A stretch of DNA of 35,886 nt from Sphingobacteriales bacterium. Lineage in GTDB: Bacteria; Bacteroidota; Bacteroidia; Sphingobacteriales; Sphingobacteriaceae. The DNA lies in NCBI GenBank assembly GCA_014763615.1, contig JACXVB010000029.1:1-35886 (forward strand). Reading direction: 5' to 3'. Under the pieces are notes generated by a model. The model was not told the DNA's origin and did no database searches. It was given only the letters and a program-made list of their open reading frames with translations. Positions 7,989 through 16,600 of this stretch are shown piece by piece (within the stretch, counting starts at the first letter, position 1; every line of letters starts with the position of its first letter). The position numbers and the translations under genes were made by a program.

Positions 7989-9299
7989 ATGAAAGAACAA
8001 AACAGTATTCCCGCAAGTAAAGTAGCCCGATCTGCAAAATTTGTAGGTACTGGATTTAAAATTGGTGGAAATTACATCAAACATTACTCGAAAAAAATAT
8101 TTAATCCTGATTTAACCAGAGATGAATTAAATGAAGATAATGCCGCTGATATATATGACTCTTTAAGCCAGCTAAAAGGAAGTGCTTTAAAGGTAGCGCA
8201 GATGTTAAGTATGGATAAAAACATCCTGCCAAAGGCTTATGTAGATAAATTTTCTTTATCACAATACAATGCACCGCCTTTAAGCGGACCGCTCATTGTG
8301 CAAACTTTCAGAAAGAATTTTGGTAAAACTCCGGATAAGATATTTGATCAATTCGATTTAAAATCTACCAACGCAGCCTCTATCGGGCAAGTGCACAAAG
8401 CCGAATTAAACGGAGAGAAGTTAGCGGTAAAAATTCAGTATCCGGGCGTTGGCGATTCTATCTCATCCGATTTAAAATTAGTGAAGCCTTTTGCTTTCCG
8501 ATTGCTGGGAATGAGCGAGAAGGAATTGGACATCTATATGAAAGAAGTAGAGGAGCGTTTGATTGAAGAGACAGATTACGAGTTAGAAGTTGAAAACTCT
8601 CTGAAAATTTCAAAGGCTTGCGCCGATTTACCCAACATCGTTTTTCCAAAATATTATAAAGAGCTTTCTGGTCCGCGAATCATCACTATGAGTTGGTTAG
8701 AAGGAATGCATCTGAAAGAGTTTTTACAAACCAATCCAACGCAAGAATTGCGAAATAAAATAGGGCAAGCTTTGTGGGATTTCTACAATTTCCAACAGCA
8801 TGAGCTTAGAGCCGTACATGCCGACCCTCACCCTGGTAATTTTTTAATTACTCCAGACGGAAAATTAGGAATCATAGATTTTGGTTGCATTAAAGAGCTT
8901 CCTGATGATTTTTACTACCCTTTCTTTTCTACCACATCCACCGACTTATTAGCAAATAAGGAAGAAACTATTAAAGCTTTTAGAGCTTTAGAAATGATTT
9001 TACCAAAGGATAATGAGCAGCAAATTGAGTTTTACTATCAGAATTATAAGGAGATGATTACGCTTTTTGCAGAGCCTTACATGAGCGGAGAATTTGATTT
9101 TAGTAAAGATGAATTTTTTAATGCTTTATATGGTTTTGGAGAGCAAATTTCTAAAATGCCAGAGTTTAAACAAGCTCGCGGGGTAAAGCATTTTATCTAT
9201 GTCAACCGAACCAATTTTGGATTATATAATATTTTACATGAGCTAAAAGCCAAAGTAAAAACGGATACTTATCGCCCACACATTAAAACTAAGTTTTAA
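7989..9299 (+). CDS. ABC1/UbiB (AarF) family atypical kinase-like protein
   Basis: A 436-aa protein of the ABC1/UbiB/ADCK family. The signature features are present: the alanine-rich nucleotide loop AASIGQVH (129-136), the lysine in LAVKIQYPG (K148), the EETDYELE motif (193-200), the HADPHPGN catalytic loop (277-284) and DFG (297-299). The family's KxGQ motif reads KVAQ here (68-71), with alanine replacing glycine. Family members act as ATPases or kinase-like proteins in isoprenoid lipid (ubiquinone and related) metabolism. Here it lies between the pterin operon and a retinal-making rhodopsin operon, so a role in isoprenoid or membrane lipid handling is plausible. The chosen ATG follows 96 bp with no other gene. 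Confidence 0.88.
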   Translation: MKEQNSIPASKVARSAKFVGTGFKIGGNYIKHYSKKIFNPDLTRDELNEDNAADIYDSLSQLKGSALKVAQMLSMDKNILPKAYVDKFSLSQYNAPPLSGPLIVQTFRKNFGKTPDKIFDQFDLKSTNAASIGQVHKAELNGEKLAVKIQYPGVGDSISSDLKLVKPFAFRLLGMSEKELDIYMKEVEERLIEETDYELEVENSLKISKACADLPNIVFPKYYKELSGPRIITMSWLEGMHLKEFLQTNPTQELRNKIGQALWDFYNFQQHELRAVHADPHPGNFLITPDGKLGIIDFGCIKELPDDFYYPFFSTTSTDLLANKEETIKAFRALEMILPKDNEQQIEFYYQNYKEMITLFAEPYMSGEFDFSKDEFFNALYGFGEQISKMPEFKQARGVKHFIYVNRTNFGLYNILHELKAKVKTDTYRPHIKTKF

Positions 9300-9689
9300 T
9301 AGAACTGGTGAAGTTTCCTTTAAAAAAAATAATTTCAACAAAGTCTTAAAGTTTCTTTGAGATTAATAACTAATCTTACGCAGCGTCCATTTTCTTATTT
9401 CCTTCACCTTATTTTACAATTAGCTATTAGTTTTATTGCTGATTATTTGATCCTAGTTTTAGTTGAAATCATAAATATTGGATATTAAATTATAAAATTT
9501 TTAATTCATAATCTAATAAACCTCATTTTTTTAATAAATTGATAATTTAGAGTTCATGATACGCATTCCAAATTATTCAAAAGGAGGAATATTTATTTTT
9601 TTCGTAAAACTATAATTTTATTAAAAATTTTAAAACCAAGCCCAAAAAGTTTTGTTTAACTTTTAATCGTAAACATTAAACAAAATCTT
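9300..9689. other. AT-rich gene-free stretch before the rhodopsin gene
   Basis: The roughly 390 bp between the ABC1 gene and the rhodopsin gene are very AT-rich. I see no convincing gene and no strong terminator. A good AGGAGG Shine-Dalgarno-like motif (9583-9588) is not followed by a start codon at a suitable distance. A 19-codon frame starting at 9556 spans it but has no support. The last 40 bp contain the inverted-repeat operator candidate. The rhodopsin promoter most likely lies here. Confidence 0.5.
9650..9685 (+). promoter_or_regulatory. Inverted-repeat operator candidate upstream of rhodopsin
   Basis: TTTTGTTTAA (9650-9659) and TTAAACAAAA (9676-9685) form a perfect 10-bp inverted repeat with a 16-bp gap, ending 4 bp before the rhodopsin ATG. 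It matches the element at 4607-4642 upstream of the pterin operon in both arms, gap length and immediate flanks (TTTTGTTTAACTT-N12-ATTAAACAAAAT). Its position across the leader suits a repressor that blocks transcription in the dark, with the LitR/CarH-like protein as candidate. The ATTAAACAAAAT half alone also precedes the fasciclin gene (24412-24423), so that half could instead be a general leader element. Confidence 0.6.
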
Positions 9690-10457
9690 ATGGTCTTATC
9701 ATCATTAACATTTGTGTCAATGCCCACAGGGGATTCCACAGCTTTCGATCGTATTATCAACGGCGATCCAATTGCGATAACCTTTTTCATAGGTTACATG
9801 GCAATGTTTGCATCTTCGGTTTTCTTTTTCTTTGAAAGAGGTTCAGTAGATCCCAAATGGAAAATTTCTCTTTTGGTTTCTGGCCTAATCACGGGAATTG
9901 CCGCGGTACACTATTATTACATGAGAGATTTCTATCTCGCTACTGGAAACAGCCCTACCGCTTTCCGTTACGTGGATTGGACGTTAACTGTTCCATTGAT
10001 GTGTGTTGAGTTCTATCTCTTAACAAAGCCTTTCGGTGCCAAGGGCGGTACGTTGTTTAAATTAATAGTTGCTTCTTTTGCTATGTTGATTTTTGGTTTC
10101 ATCGGAGAAACTTCTGGCATAGACAACAACATCATGTGGGGAGTATTATCTACTTTAGGTTATCTGTACATCGTTTATGAAGTGTTTGCAGGCGACATTG
10201 CTAAATTGGCAAGGAACTCTAACAGCTCATCTTTAGGAAGAGCCATGTTCTTGTTAAAGATCTTTATCACATTAGGATGGTCAATTTATCCTATTGGCTA
10301 CATGGTTTTGCCAGGCAATTTACTTTCAGGAACATTTAATGTTAGTTCAATTGATCTTTTTTACAACTTAGCTGATGCGATTAATAAAATCGGATTTGGA
10401 CTAGTGATTTATTCTGTAGCAGTAGCAGAAACTGCGAAGGCTAAATCAATTGCTTAA
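9690..10457 (+). CDS. Proton-pumping microbial rhodopsin (proteorhodopsin/xanthorhodopsin-like)
   Basis: A 255-aa, seven-helix retinal protein. The Schiff-base lysine is K233 (LADAINKIGFG). Helix C reads RYVDWTLTVPLMCVEF, giving acceptor D96, T100 and donor E107: the DTE triplet of outward proton pumps. H74 (AAVHYYYMRD) is the histidine that pairs with the counterion in proteorhodopsins. M104 sits at the spectral-tuning position (L105 in green proteorhodopsin), which suggests green absorption. G151 (MWGVLST) aligns with Trp138 of bacteriorhodopsin and Gly156 of xanthorhodopsin, leaving the opening through which a carotenoid antenna can reach retinal. Retinal would come from the crtY and blh genes downstream. 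ATG 9690 gives a short extra N terminus; an alternative ATG is at 9720. Confidence 0.95.
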   Translation: MVLSSLTFVSMPTGDSTAFDRIINGDPIAITFFIGYMAMFASSVFFFFERGSVDPKWKISLLVSGLITGIAAVHYYYMRDFYLATGNSPTAFRYVDWTLTVPLMCVEFYLLTKPFGAKGGTLFKLIVASFAMLIFGFIGETSGIDNNIMWGVLSTLGYLYIVYEVFAGDIAKLARNSNSSSLGRAMFLLKIFITLGWSIYPIGYMVLPGNLLSGTFNVSSIDLFYNLADAINKIGFGLVIYSVAVAETAKAKSIA

Positions 10458-10502
10458 AATTTCAAATAACTAGCTGATTTATCCAAAAAACTAGTTGTCA
10501 AT

Positions 10503-10553
10503 AACAAAGTCAAAGTGTGGTCATTCAATCTGTACTTTGACTTTGTTGTTTTC
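10503..10553 (+). terminator. Long hairpin between rhodopsin and crtY
   Basis: A perfect 14-bp stem (AACAAAGTCAAAGT at 10503-10516 with its complement at 10534-10547) encloses a 17-nt loop and is followed by a weak T-rich tail (GTTTTC). It lies 45 bp after the rhodopsin stop and 29 bp before the crtY ATG. It may be a partial terminator, or an mRNA-stabilising hairpin, letting rhodopsin be made in excess over the retinal synthesis enzymes. Confidence 0.65.
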
Positions 10554-10576
10554 TAAACATCTTATTACAAATATTG

Positions 10577-11767
10577 ATGGAAAATAACCCTGTTGATTTT
10601 TATAATTATACCATTATTGGCTCAGGGGCCTCTGGTTTATGGATGGCTTATTCTTTGTACAAACATGGCTTATTAGCAGATAAAACCTTAATGATTGTTG
10701 AGCAGGATGAGCATAAAGGTAATGACAGAACTTGGTGTTACTGGTCTAAAGACGAACTTGAACCTGAAGGATTGGCAGATAAATCATGGACATATTCTGA
10801 GAATAATTTTAGAGATAACAAAAGTATTTTTCCTTATACTTATTATCACATAAGAAGTGAAAGCTTTTACAAAAAAATAAAGACTGAATTGTCATCCTGT
10901 AAAAGTATTAGTTGGCTTTTTACTACTTTTCAATCTTTTCAAAAGGCAGAATATGTCAGTGTAATTACCAAATCATCTACTTGGAAAACGGATAAACTAT
11001 TCCTTTCAAGTTTATCAAAAGATGAAAACCCCTTAACATCAGAAGTTCTCAACGCTTATTTAAACAATCAAGAAACTCAGCACATTTTTCTGTGGCAATC
11101 TTTTGTAGGCTGGCGTGTTAAAACAGAAAAACCTGTATTTGACGCAAAAAAAATGACCATGATGAATTTTAGGATTCCTCAAAGTAAATACATACAATTT
11201 CTCTATGAATTACCTTTTACATCTCATGAAGCTTTAGTAGAAGTAACAAGATTTGGCGATGCTAAGTTCACTGCGGAAGAGGTTAAGCCAATTTTAGAAC
11301 ATTACCTTAATTTAAAGCACACAAAGTTTGAAGTAGAAGAAACCGAAATAGGTGCCATCCCAATGACTACTCGTTTTAACATAAAACGTAAGTATTTAAA
11401 CAAAAACGAGTCTGTTATTTTTTTAGGAACATTAGGTGGTGCAATCAAGCCAACTACAGGCTACGGTTTTAAAAAGATGGCTCAATATGCAGATAAATTA
11501 GCATTTGCTATAGCCAATCAGCTCCCATTGCCTACGCAATATCGCCGTTGGCGTTTTAGATTGTATGATATCTTATTACTTCAGATTTTAAACTCAGAAG
11601 CATATAGAGGTAAAGAAATTTTTGAAACGCTTTTTAAAACACAACCCACACCAAAAATTTTGAAATTTTTGGATGAGGAAAGTACGCTATGGGAAGAATT
11701 AAGCATATTTTCTAAATTACCCATCTTTCTATTTCTGAAATCTTTAGGGAGGTATATTTTCAAGTAA
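10577..11767 (+). CDS. crtY: Lycopene beta-cyclase (CrtY family)
   Basis: A 396-aa flavoprotein that cyclises lycopene to beta-carotene, the precursor of retinal. It opens with a dinucleotide-binding motif, YTIIGSGASGLWMAYSL (about 10-26), followed by the RTWCYW segment characteristic of CrtY. The middle carries FVGWRV and MTMMNFRIPQ, and a later stretch is AIKPTTGYGFKKM. The downstream gene begins 3 bp after its stop, so crtY and blh are coupled. ATG at 10577 is chosen; an in-frame TTG at 10574 is less likely. Upstream carotenoid genes (crtE, crtB, crtI) are not in the window and must lie elsewhere if the pathway is complete. Confidence 0.93.
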   Translation: MENNPVDFYNYTIIGSGASGLWMAYSLYKHGLLADKTLMIVEQDEHKGNDRTWCYWSKDELEPEGLADKSWTYSENNFRDNKSIFPYTYYHIRSESFYKKIKTELSSCKSISWLFTTFQSFQKAEYVSVITKSSTWKTDKLFLSSLSKDENPLTSEVLNAYLNNQETQHIFLWQSFVGWRVKTEKPVFDAKKMTMMNFRIPQSKYIQFLYELPFTSHEALVEVTRFGDAKFTAEEVKPILEHYLNLKHTKFEVEETEIGAIPMTTRFNIKRKYLNKNESVIFLGTLGGAIKPTTGYGFKKMAQYADKLAFAIANQLPLPTQYRRWRFRLYDILLLQILNSEAYRGKEIFETLFKTQPTPKILKFLDEESTLWEELSIFSKLPIFLFLKSLGRYIFK

Positions 11768-11770
11768 GCT

Positions 11771-12646
11771 ATGTTATACATCAATTCAAGACTATTTAAG
11801 ATTCAATTAATTGCACAAGTGGCTTTAATTTTACTGATATTCTTGATTAGTTTTAGTGTATCTATTCAAGCTGTTTTTGCCGGAATTCTATTATGTGTGG
11901 TGGGTATTCCGCATGGTGCCAACGACCATCTTTACAGAAAGGATCAATCTAGCAAAGGAATGTTGAAGTTTTTAGGAGTTTATTTAGGGATTATAGCAGC
12001 TTACGCTATACTTTGGTATTTACTCCCTTTGGTAGCATTGATTTTGTTTTTTGGTATTTCTTTCCATCATTTTGGTCAATCAAATTTTGAAAATGAAGAA
12101 GTGGCTTATCTACCTTCAATTCTATGGGGCCTGCTTTTGCTGGCTTTCCCTGTGATTATTCATTTTCAAGAAGCTATCAATATTTTTAAATCAATGCTTG
12201 ATTTCGGAAATTTTACTCAAACTGCAACTGAATTCAATTTATTTGATTTGAGGAATTGGCAAATCGTTAGTTTATTGATATTAGTCTTAGTCTATAATTT
12301 AAGTCTTTATATATACCAAAGAAAATACTTTCTGAAATATTTTTTACAGCTTTTAATGGTGAGTTTATGGTATTTCTTTACTCCTTTATTATTTGGCTTC
12401 GTAATCGTTTTTTGCCTTTGGCATGCTATGCAGTCCACACAATACCAGTTGAATTTTTATACCCAATCTTTGAAGAAAAGTAAGTTTAATTTTTTTGTTG
12501 CGATGCTCCCGTTTAGTTTAATCGCCTTGTTGGGTTTTGGAATTTTTGTTTATTTCTTCACTTTTAATGTAAGTCAGGCTTTTATTCTGCTTTCATTAAT
12601 TACTTTACCCCATGTTTTGGTGATGCATAAGCTTTATCAAACATAG
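11771..12646 (+). CDS. blh: Brp/Blh-family beta-carotene 15,15'-dioxygenase
   Basis: A 291-aa integral membrane protein with about eight hydrophobic helices. It belongs to the Brp/Blh family, which cleaves beta-carotene into two molecules of retinal. The conserved histidine motifs expected to bind iron are present: GIPHGANDHLY near residue 45, ISFHHFGQSNFE near residue 98, CLWHAMQSTQYQ near residue 218, and LPHVLVMHKLY at the C terminus. It follows crtY by 3 bp and completes the set rhodopsin-crtY-blh, so this cell can make its own chromophore from lycopene. A bidirectional terminator follows. Confidence 0.93.
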   Translation: MLYINSRLFKIQLIAQVALILLIFLISFSVSIQAVFAGILLCVVGIPHGANDHLYRKDQSSKGMLKFLGVYLGIIAAYAILWYLLPLVALILFFGISFHHFGQSNFENEEVAYLPSILWGLLLLAFPVIIHFQEAINIFKSMLDFGNFTQTATEFNLFDLRNWQIVSLLILVLVYNLSLYIYQRKYFLKYFLQLLMVSLWYFFTPLLFGFVIVFCLWHAMQSTQYQLNFYTQSLKKSKFNFFVAMLPFSLIALLGFGIFVYFFTFNVSQAFILLSLITLPHVLVMHKLYQT

Positions 12647-12666
12647 TCGTGCCATATCTAACAAAA

Positions 12667-12702
12667 CAAAAAAAAGAGATTCAAATTTGAATCTCCTTTT
12701 TG
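12667..12702. terminator. Bidirectional terminator between blh and lspA
   Basis: A perfect palindrome (GAGATTCAAA/TTTGAATCTC, 12676-12695) is flanked by an A run on the left and a T run on the right, so it can end both the plus-strand rhodopsin operon and the minus-strand ileS-dksA-lspA operon. The two converging genes end 56 bp apart. Confidence 0.9.
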
Positions 12703-13305
12703 TTAGTCTTCAACAATTTCGCTGTTGATGGAAGGTTCTTCTTTCATTTCCTCTTTAAAATATACCTTTTGATAAATCAGAATCATGATCACTCCAACAG
12801 AGATGGAAGCGTCTGCTACGTTAAACACAGGTCTGAAAAAGATATATTCTTCGCCACCCCAGACCGGAAACCAAGAAGGGAAATGTCCTTGAAATAGCGG
12901 AAAATAGAACATATCTACCACTCTTCCATGAAAAATTGAAGCGTATTTATAAATCACACCGTAAAAAACAGAATCAATAATGTTGCCTAAAGCACCCGCA
13001 AAAATGAGTGCCACATTCATAATTAAGCCTCTATGATATTTATGCTTAATTAAAAAATGCAAGCCATAACCAATTCCAGTAACGGCTAAAATCCTAAAAA
13101 TAGAAAGGACTAATTTGCCTATATCGCCACCAAACTCCATCCCAAAAGCCATTCCGTTGTTTTCTGTAAAATGGATGATGGCTATATTTTTAATCAGTTG
13201 ATATTCCTGACCGATAAACATATTGGTTTTTACCCAAGTTTTAATGGCTTGGTCGGCCAGTAAAATCGCCAAAATAATGATAATGGGCTTATTATAACCT
13301 TTCAT
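12703..13305 (-). CDS. lspA: Lipoprotein signal peptidase (signal peptidase II)
   Basis: A 200-aa inner-membrane aspartyl protease that removes signal peptides from lipoproteins. Four hydrophobic segments are visible. The family signatures are present: FTENNGMAFG (about 46-55), GNIIDSVFYG with the first catalytic aspartate (about 107-116), and VFNVADASIS with the second (about 163-172). The FHGRVVDMFYFPL region between them is also typical. The start overlaps the stop of the dksA-like gene by one base, so ileS, the dksA-like gene and lspA form one operon. It is slightly longer than proteobacterial LspA because of a charged C-terminal tail, common in Bacteroidota. Confidence 0.95.
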   Translation of the reverse strand: MKGYNKPIIIILAILLADQAIKTWVKTNMFIGQEYQLIKNIAIIHFTENNGMAFGMEFGGDIGKLVLSIFRILAVTGIGYGLHFLIKHKYHRGLIMNVALIFAGALGNIIDSVFYGVIYKYASIFHGRVVDMFYFPLFQGHFPSWFPVWGGEEYIFFRPVFNVADASISVGVIMILIYQKVYFKEEMKEEPSINSEIVED

Positions 13306-13691
13306 TAATATTGCTTTAATTTGGCTTCCATGCTTAAAGTTGCATGAGGTACAGCTCTTAAACGCTCTTTTCTAATTAATTTACCTGTTTCACGGCAAAT
13401 ACCGTAGGTTTTATTTTCGATACGAACCAAAGCTGCTTCTAAATTTTCTATAAATTTCTTCTGACGAGCCGCTAATTGATTTAATTGTTCTTTTTCTAAT
13501 GTTGCCGAGCCATCTTCTAGCGTCTTATAAGTGCCGGCAGTATCATCCGTTCCATTTTGATTGGGTGAGCTTAACGAAGTAGTTAATGAAGCCAACTCTT
13601 CTTTAGCACTGTTTAATTTTTCGGTAATCAACTCTTTAAATTCTTGCAATTCTGCATCAGAGTAGCGTGTTTTTTCACTTTTTGTTTCCAT
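13305..13691 (-). CDS. TraR/DksA family protein without zinc cysteines
   Basis: A 128-aa protein with a long N-terminal coiled coil (about 10-90) and a C-terminal segment aligned to the DksA zinc finger: YGICRETGKLIRKERLRAVPHATLSMEAK. Only the first cysteine of the four-cysteine finger is left (CRET instead of CxxC; LSMEAK instead of LCxxC), so zinc is unlikely to be bound. DksA-type proteins enter the RNA polymerase secondary channel and modulate transcription with ppGpp. The degenerate finger is, as I recall, common in Bacteroidota. It lies between ileS (4-bp gap) and lspA (1-bp overlap). Confidence 0.88.
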   Translation of the reverse strand: METKSEKTRYSDAELQEFKELITEKLNSAKEELASLTTSLSSPNQNGTDDTAGTYKTLEDGSATLEKEQLNQLAARQKKFIENLEAALVRIENKTYGICRETGKLIRKERLRAVPHATLSMEAKLKQY

Positions 13692-13695
13692 CTTC

Positions 13696-16600
13696 TTAGT
13701 CCTTCTTTATAGAAATTTTCAATGCTTTATCTTCAATATCAATACTTGTTTCAACGCTTAGCTTATCGCTCATTATAAACGAAGTAGCTAGTATTTCGGC
13801 GCAAATATAGGATAAATTATTTTCCACTGCTGCGCTAAGTATTTCGTCTTTCTGGAGTTCTACTTTAATTTTATCGGTTACTTCAAAACCTAAATCTTTT
13901 CTTAAGTTTTGGATACGATTGATTACCTCACGGGCAATTCCTTCTTCTTTCAGTTCTTGAGAGATAGTAATGTCTAAAGCAACGGTTAATCTTCCTAGAT
14001 TAGTGACTTGCCAACCCGGAACATCTTCAGCAATAATCTCTACATCTTCTGGTAAAATCGTATAAGTTGCATTAGCAGTGCTAATTTCTGTAGATCCAAT
14101 TTTTTCAAAAGCTGCAATTTGCTCATCATTAAAGTTGGAGATTTCAGCTGCAACTTCTTTCATATCCTTACCTAATTTCTTACCTAAGGTTTTAAAGTTA
14201 GGCTTAATTTTTTTCTTGATGATACCCGCCGTATCTGTAATATATTCTATGGCTTTGATATTGGTTTCTGATAAAATCAGTTCTTTCACCTTATCAACTT
14301 TTGCTTCAAAATCTTTATCTAGAACGGGTAATAAAATCTTGCTTAAAGGCTGACGAACATTGATGCTTACTTTTTTACGAAGCGATAAAACCATCGAAGA
14401 AATATCTTGAGCCAAAGCCATTCTTTCCTCCAAATCTTTGTTTACCAAATCTGGATGATAAGCAGGGAAATCTGCTAAATGCACTGATTCGCAATTTTCT
14501 TTTTGAGTGACCGAGTTTAAATCCTTAAATAATCGATCAGAGAAAAATGGTGCGATTGGCGACATTAATTTACTGATGGTGATTAAACAAGTATATAAGG
14601 TTTGATAAGCCGAAATTTTATCCTCAGTATAATCGCCTTTCCAAAAACGACGACGACTTAACCTCACATACCAATTGCTCAAATGCTCATCCACAAAATT
14701 TTGGATAGAACGAGCTGCTTTTGTAGGTTCAAAATCGTTGTAAAACTCATCAACTTCTTGCGATAGCGTATTTAATAATGAAATGATCCACTGATCAATT
14801 TCTGGTCTTTGATTTAAGGCTAAATCTGCCTCAGCATAGCTGAATTTATCGATATTGGCGTATAAAACGAAGAAAGCATAGGTGTTGTAAAGCGTACCAA
14901 AAAACTTACGACGAACTTCATCTAAACCTTCAATATTAAATTTCAAATTGTCCCAAGGCGATGCGTTTGAAATCATGTACCAACGGGTAGCATCAGCTCC
15001 GTAAGTTTCAATAGTAGAAAAAGGATCAACAGCATTGCCTAATCGCTTAGACATTTTATTACCGTTTTTATCTAAAACTAAACCATTGGAAATTACATTT
15101 TTAAAGGCAATTCCTGCATTGCCATTTTTCAGATTTACTGCTTTAACATCATCACTTGCTTCACTCAACATGGTAGCAATGGCATGTAATGTAAAAAACC
15201 AACCTCTGGTTTGGTCAACACCTTCGGCTATAAAATCTGCTGGATAAGCGCTTTCAAAAGCTTCTTTGTTTTCAAAAGGATAATGCCATTGCGCATAAGG
15301 CATGGCGCCAGAATCAAACCAAACATCAATTAAATCTGGTTCACGAGTGTAAATAGTTCTTGTTAATAAATCAGTATCTTTTTCAGGATAAGTTTTCTGG
15401 AATATGAATACATGGTCTATAAAAGGTCTATGTAATTCTAAGTTATCAGGAACTGGTTCAGAATATTTTGAAATAAATTCTTCAAATTTTTCCAGTAAAA
15501 TAAGGCTGCTATCAATAATTTCGAAATAATGTTGCAGGTTAAAATTACCTTGTTTGGCTAATTGCTGATAATGTTTAAATTTTTGATTACCACTGATTAA
15601 TGAAACTCTAAAATAAGACTCTAACGAAACGTCTGTTTTAAGATCATTTACAAGCTTTGAAACTAGAGCATAATGACTACTATATTTGTTTATATGGTCA
15701 GGAACATTTTTTCCATTATCAAAATTTTGTAAATCTTGAATTTGCTTAAATGAACCTAGGCATATCCAAGGTTCGGAGAAAATTGGATTATACATACCAG
15801 TTCCCCAAATTGGTAGCGGTGTTCCCCAGTATCTAGAGCGAGAAAGATTCCAATCCACTAAATTCTCTAACCAGTTTCCAAATCTTCCGGTTCCGGTGCT
15901 TTCTGGTTTCCAATTGATAGTTTTATTGAGCGAAACTAATTTTTCTTTTACCGCAGTAGTTTTGATGAACCAACTATCCAAAGGATAGTATAAAATAGGT
16001 TTATCCGTTCTCCAGCAGTGCGGGTAACTATGCTCGTATTTTTTTACGTCGAAAGCTTTATTGTCTTCTTTCAGTTTGATGGCGATTAAAACATCCGTTC
16101 CTTTGAAGTCTTTATCGGCTCTTTCTTCATCGCTGTAATATTCTTCTTTTACGTATCGACCGGCAAAATCTGTGACTTCTTTTACAAACTTACCTTGCTT
16201 ATCTACCAGAGGAAATTCGTTGCCTTTTTCGTCTTTCACTAAAACAGAAGGCACATGATTTTCTTTACAAGCTCTAAAGTCGTCCGCACCAAAAATGGAA
16301 GCGGTATGCACAATTCCGGTACCGTCTTCGGTAGTCACAAAATCAGCAGGAATTACTCTGAAAGCATTTTTCTCTAAATCTTCATTGGTTACATAAGGCA
16401 TCAATTGGAAATAGCGCAAGCCTACCATTTCTTTACCAGAAAATTCCGCTACTTTTTCCCAAGGGATAATTTTATCGCCACCTTTATAAACCTGAAAAGA
16501 AGCATTTTCGCCTTCAGCTTTGAAATATTTGGCCACCAAATCTTTTGCTAAAACCACACTCACCGGAAGGTAAGTGTAAGGATTAAAGGTTTTGATTTTT

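Noticed and set aside
9556-9615. A 19-codon frame and an AGGAGG motif upstream of the rhodopsin gene
   Set aside because: The AGGAGG lies within the frame and is not followed by a start codon at suitable spacing. Such a short AT-rich frame has no independent support.
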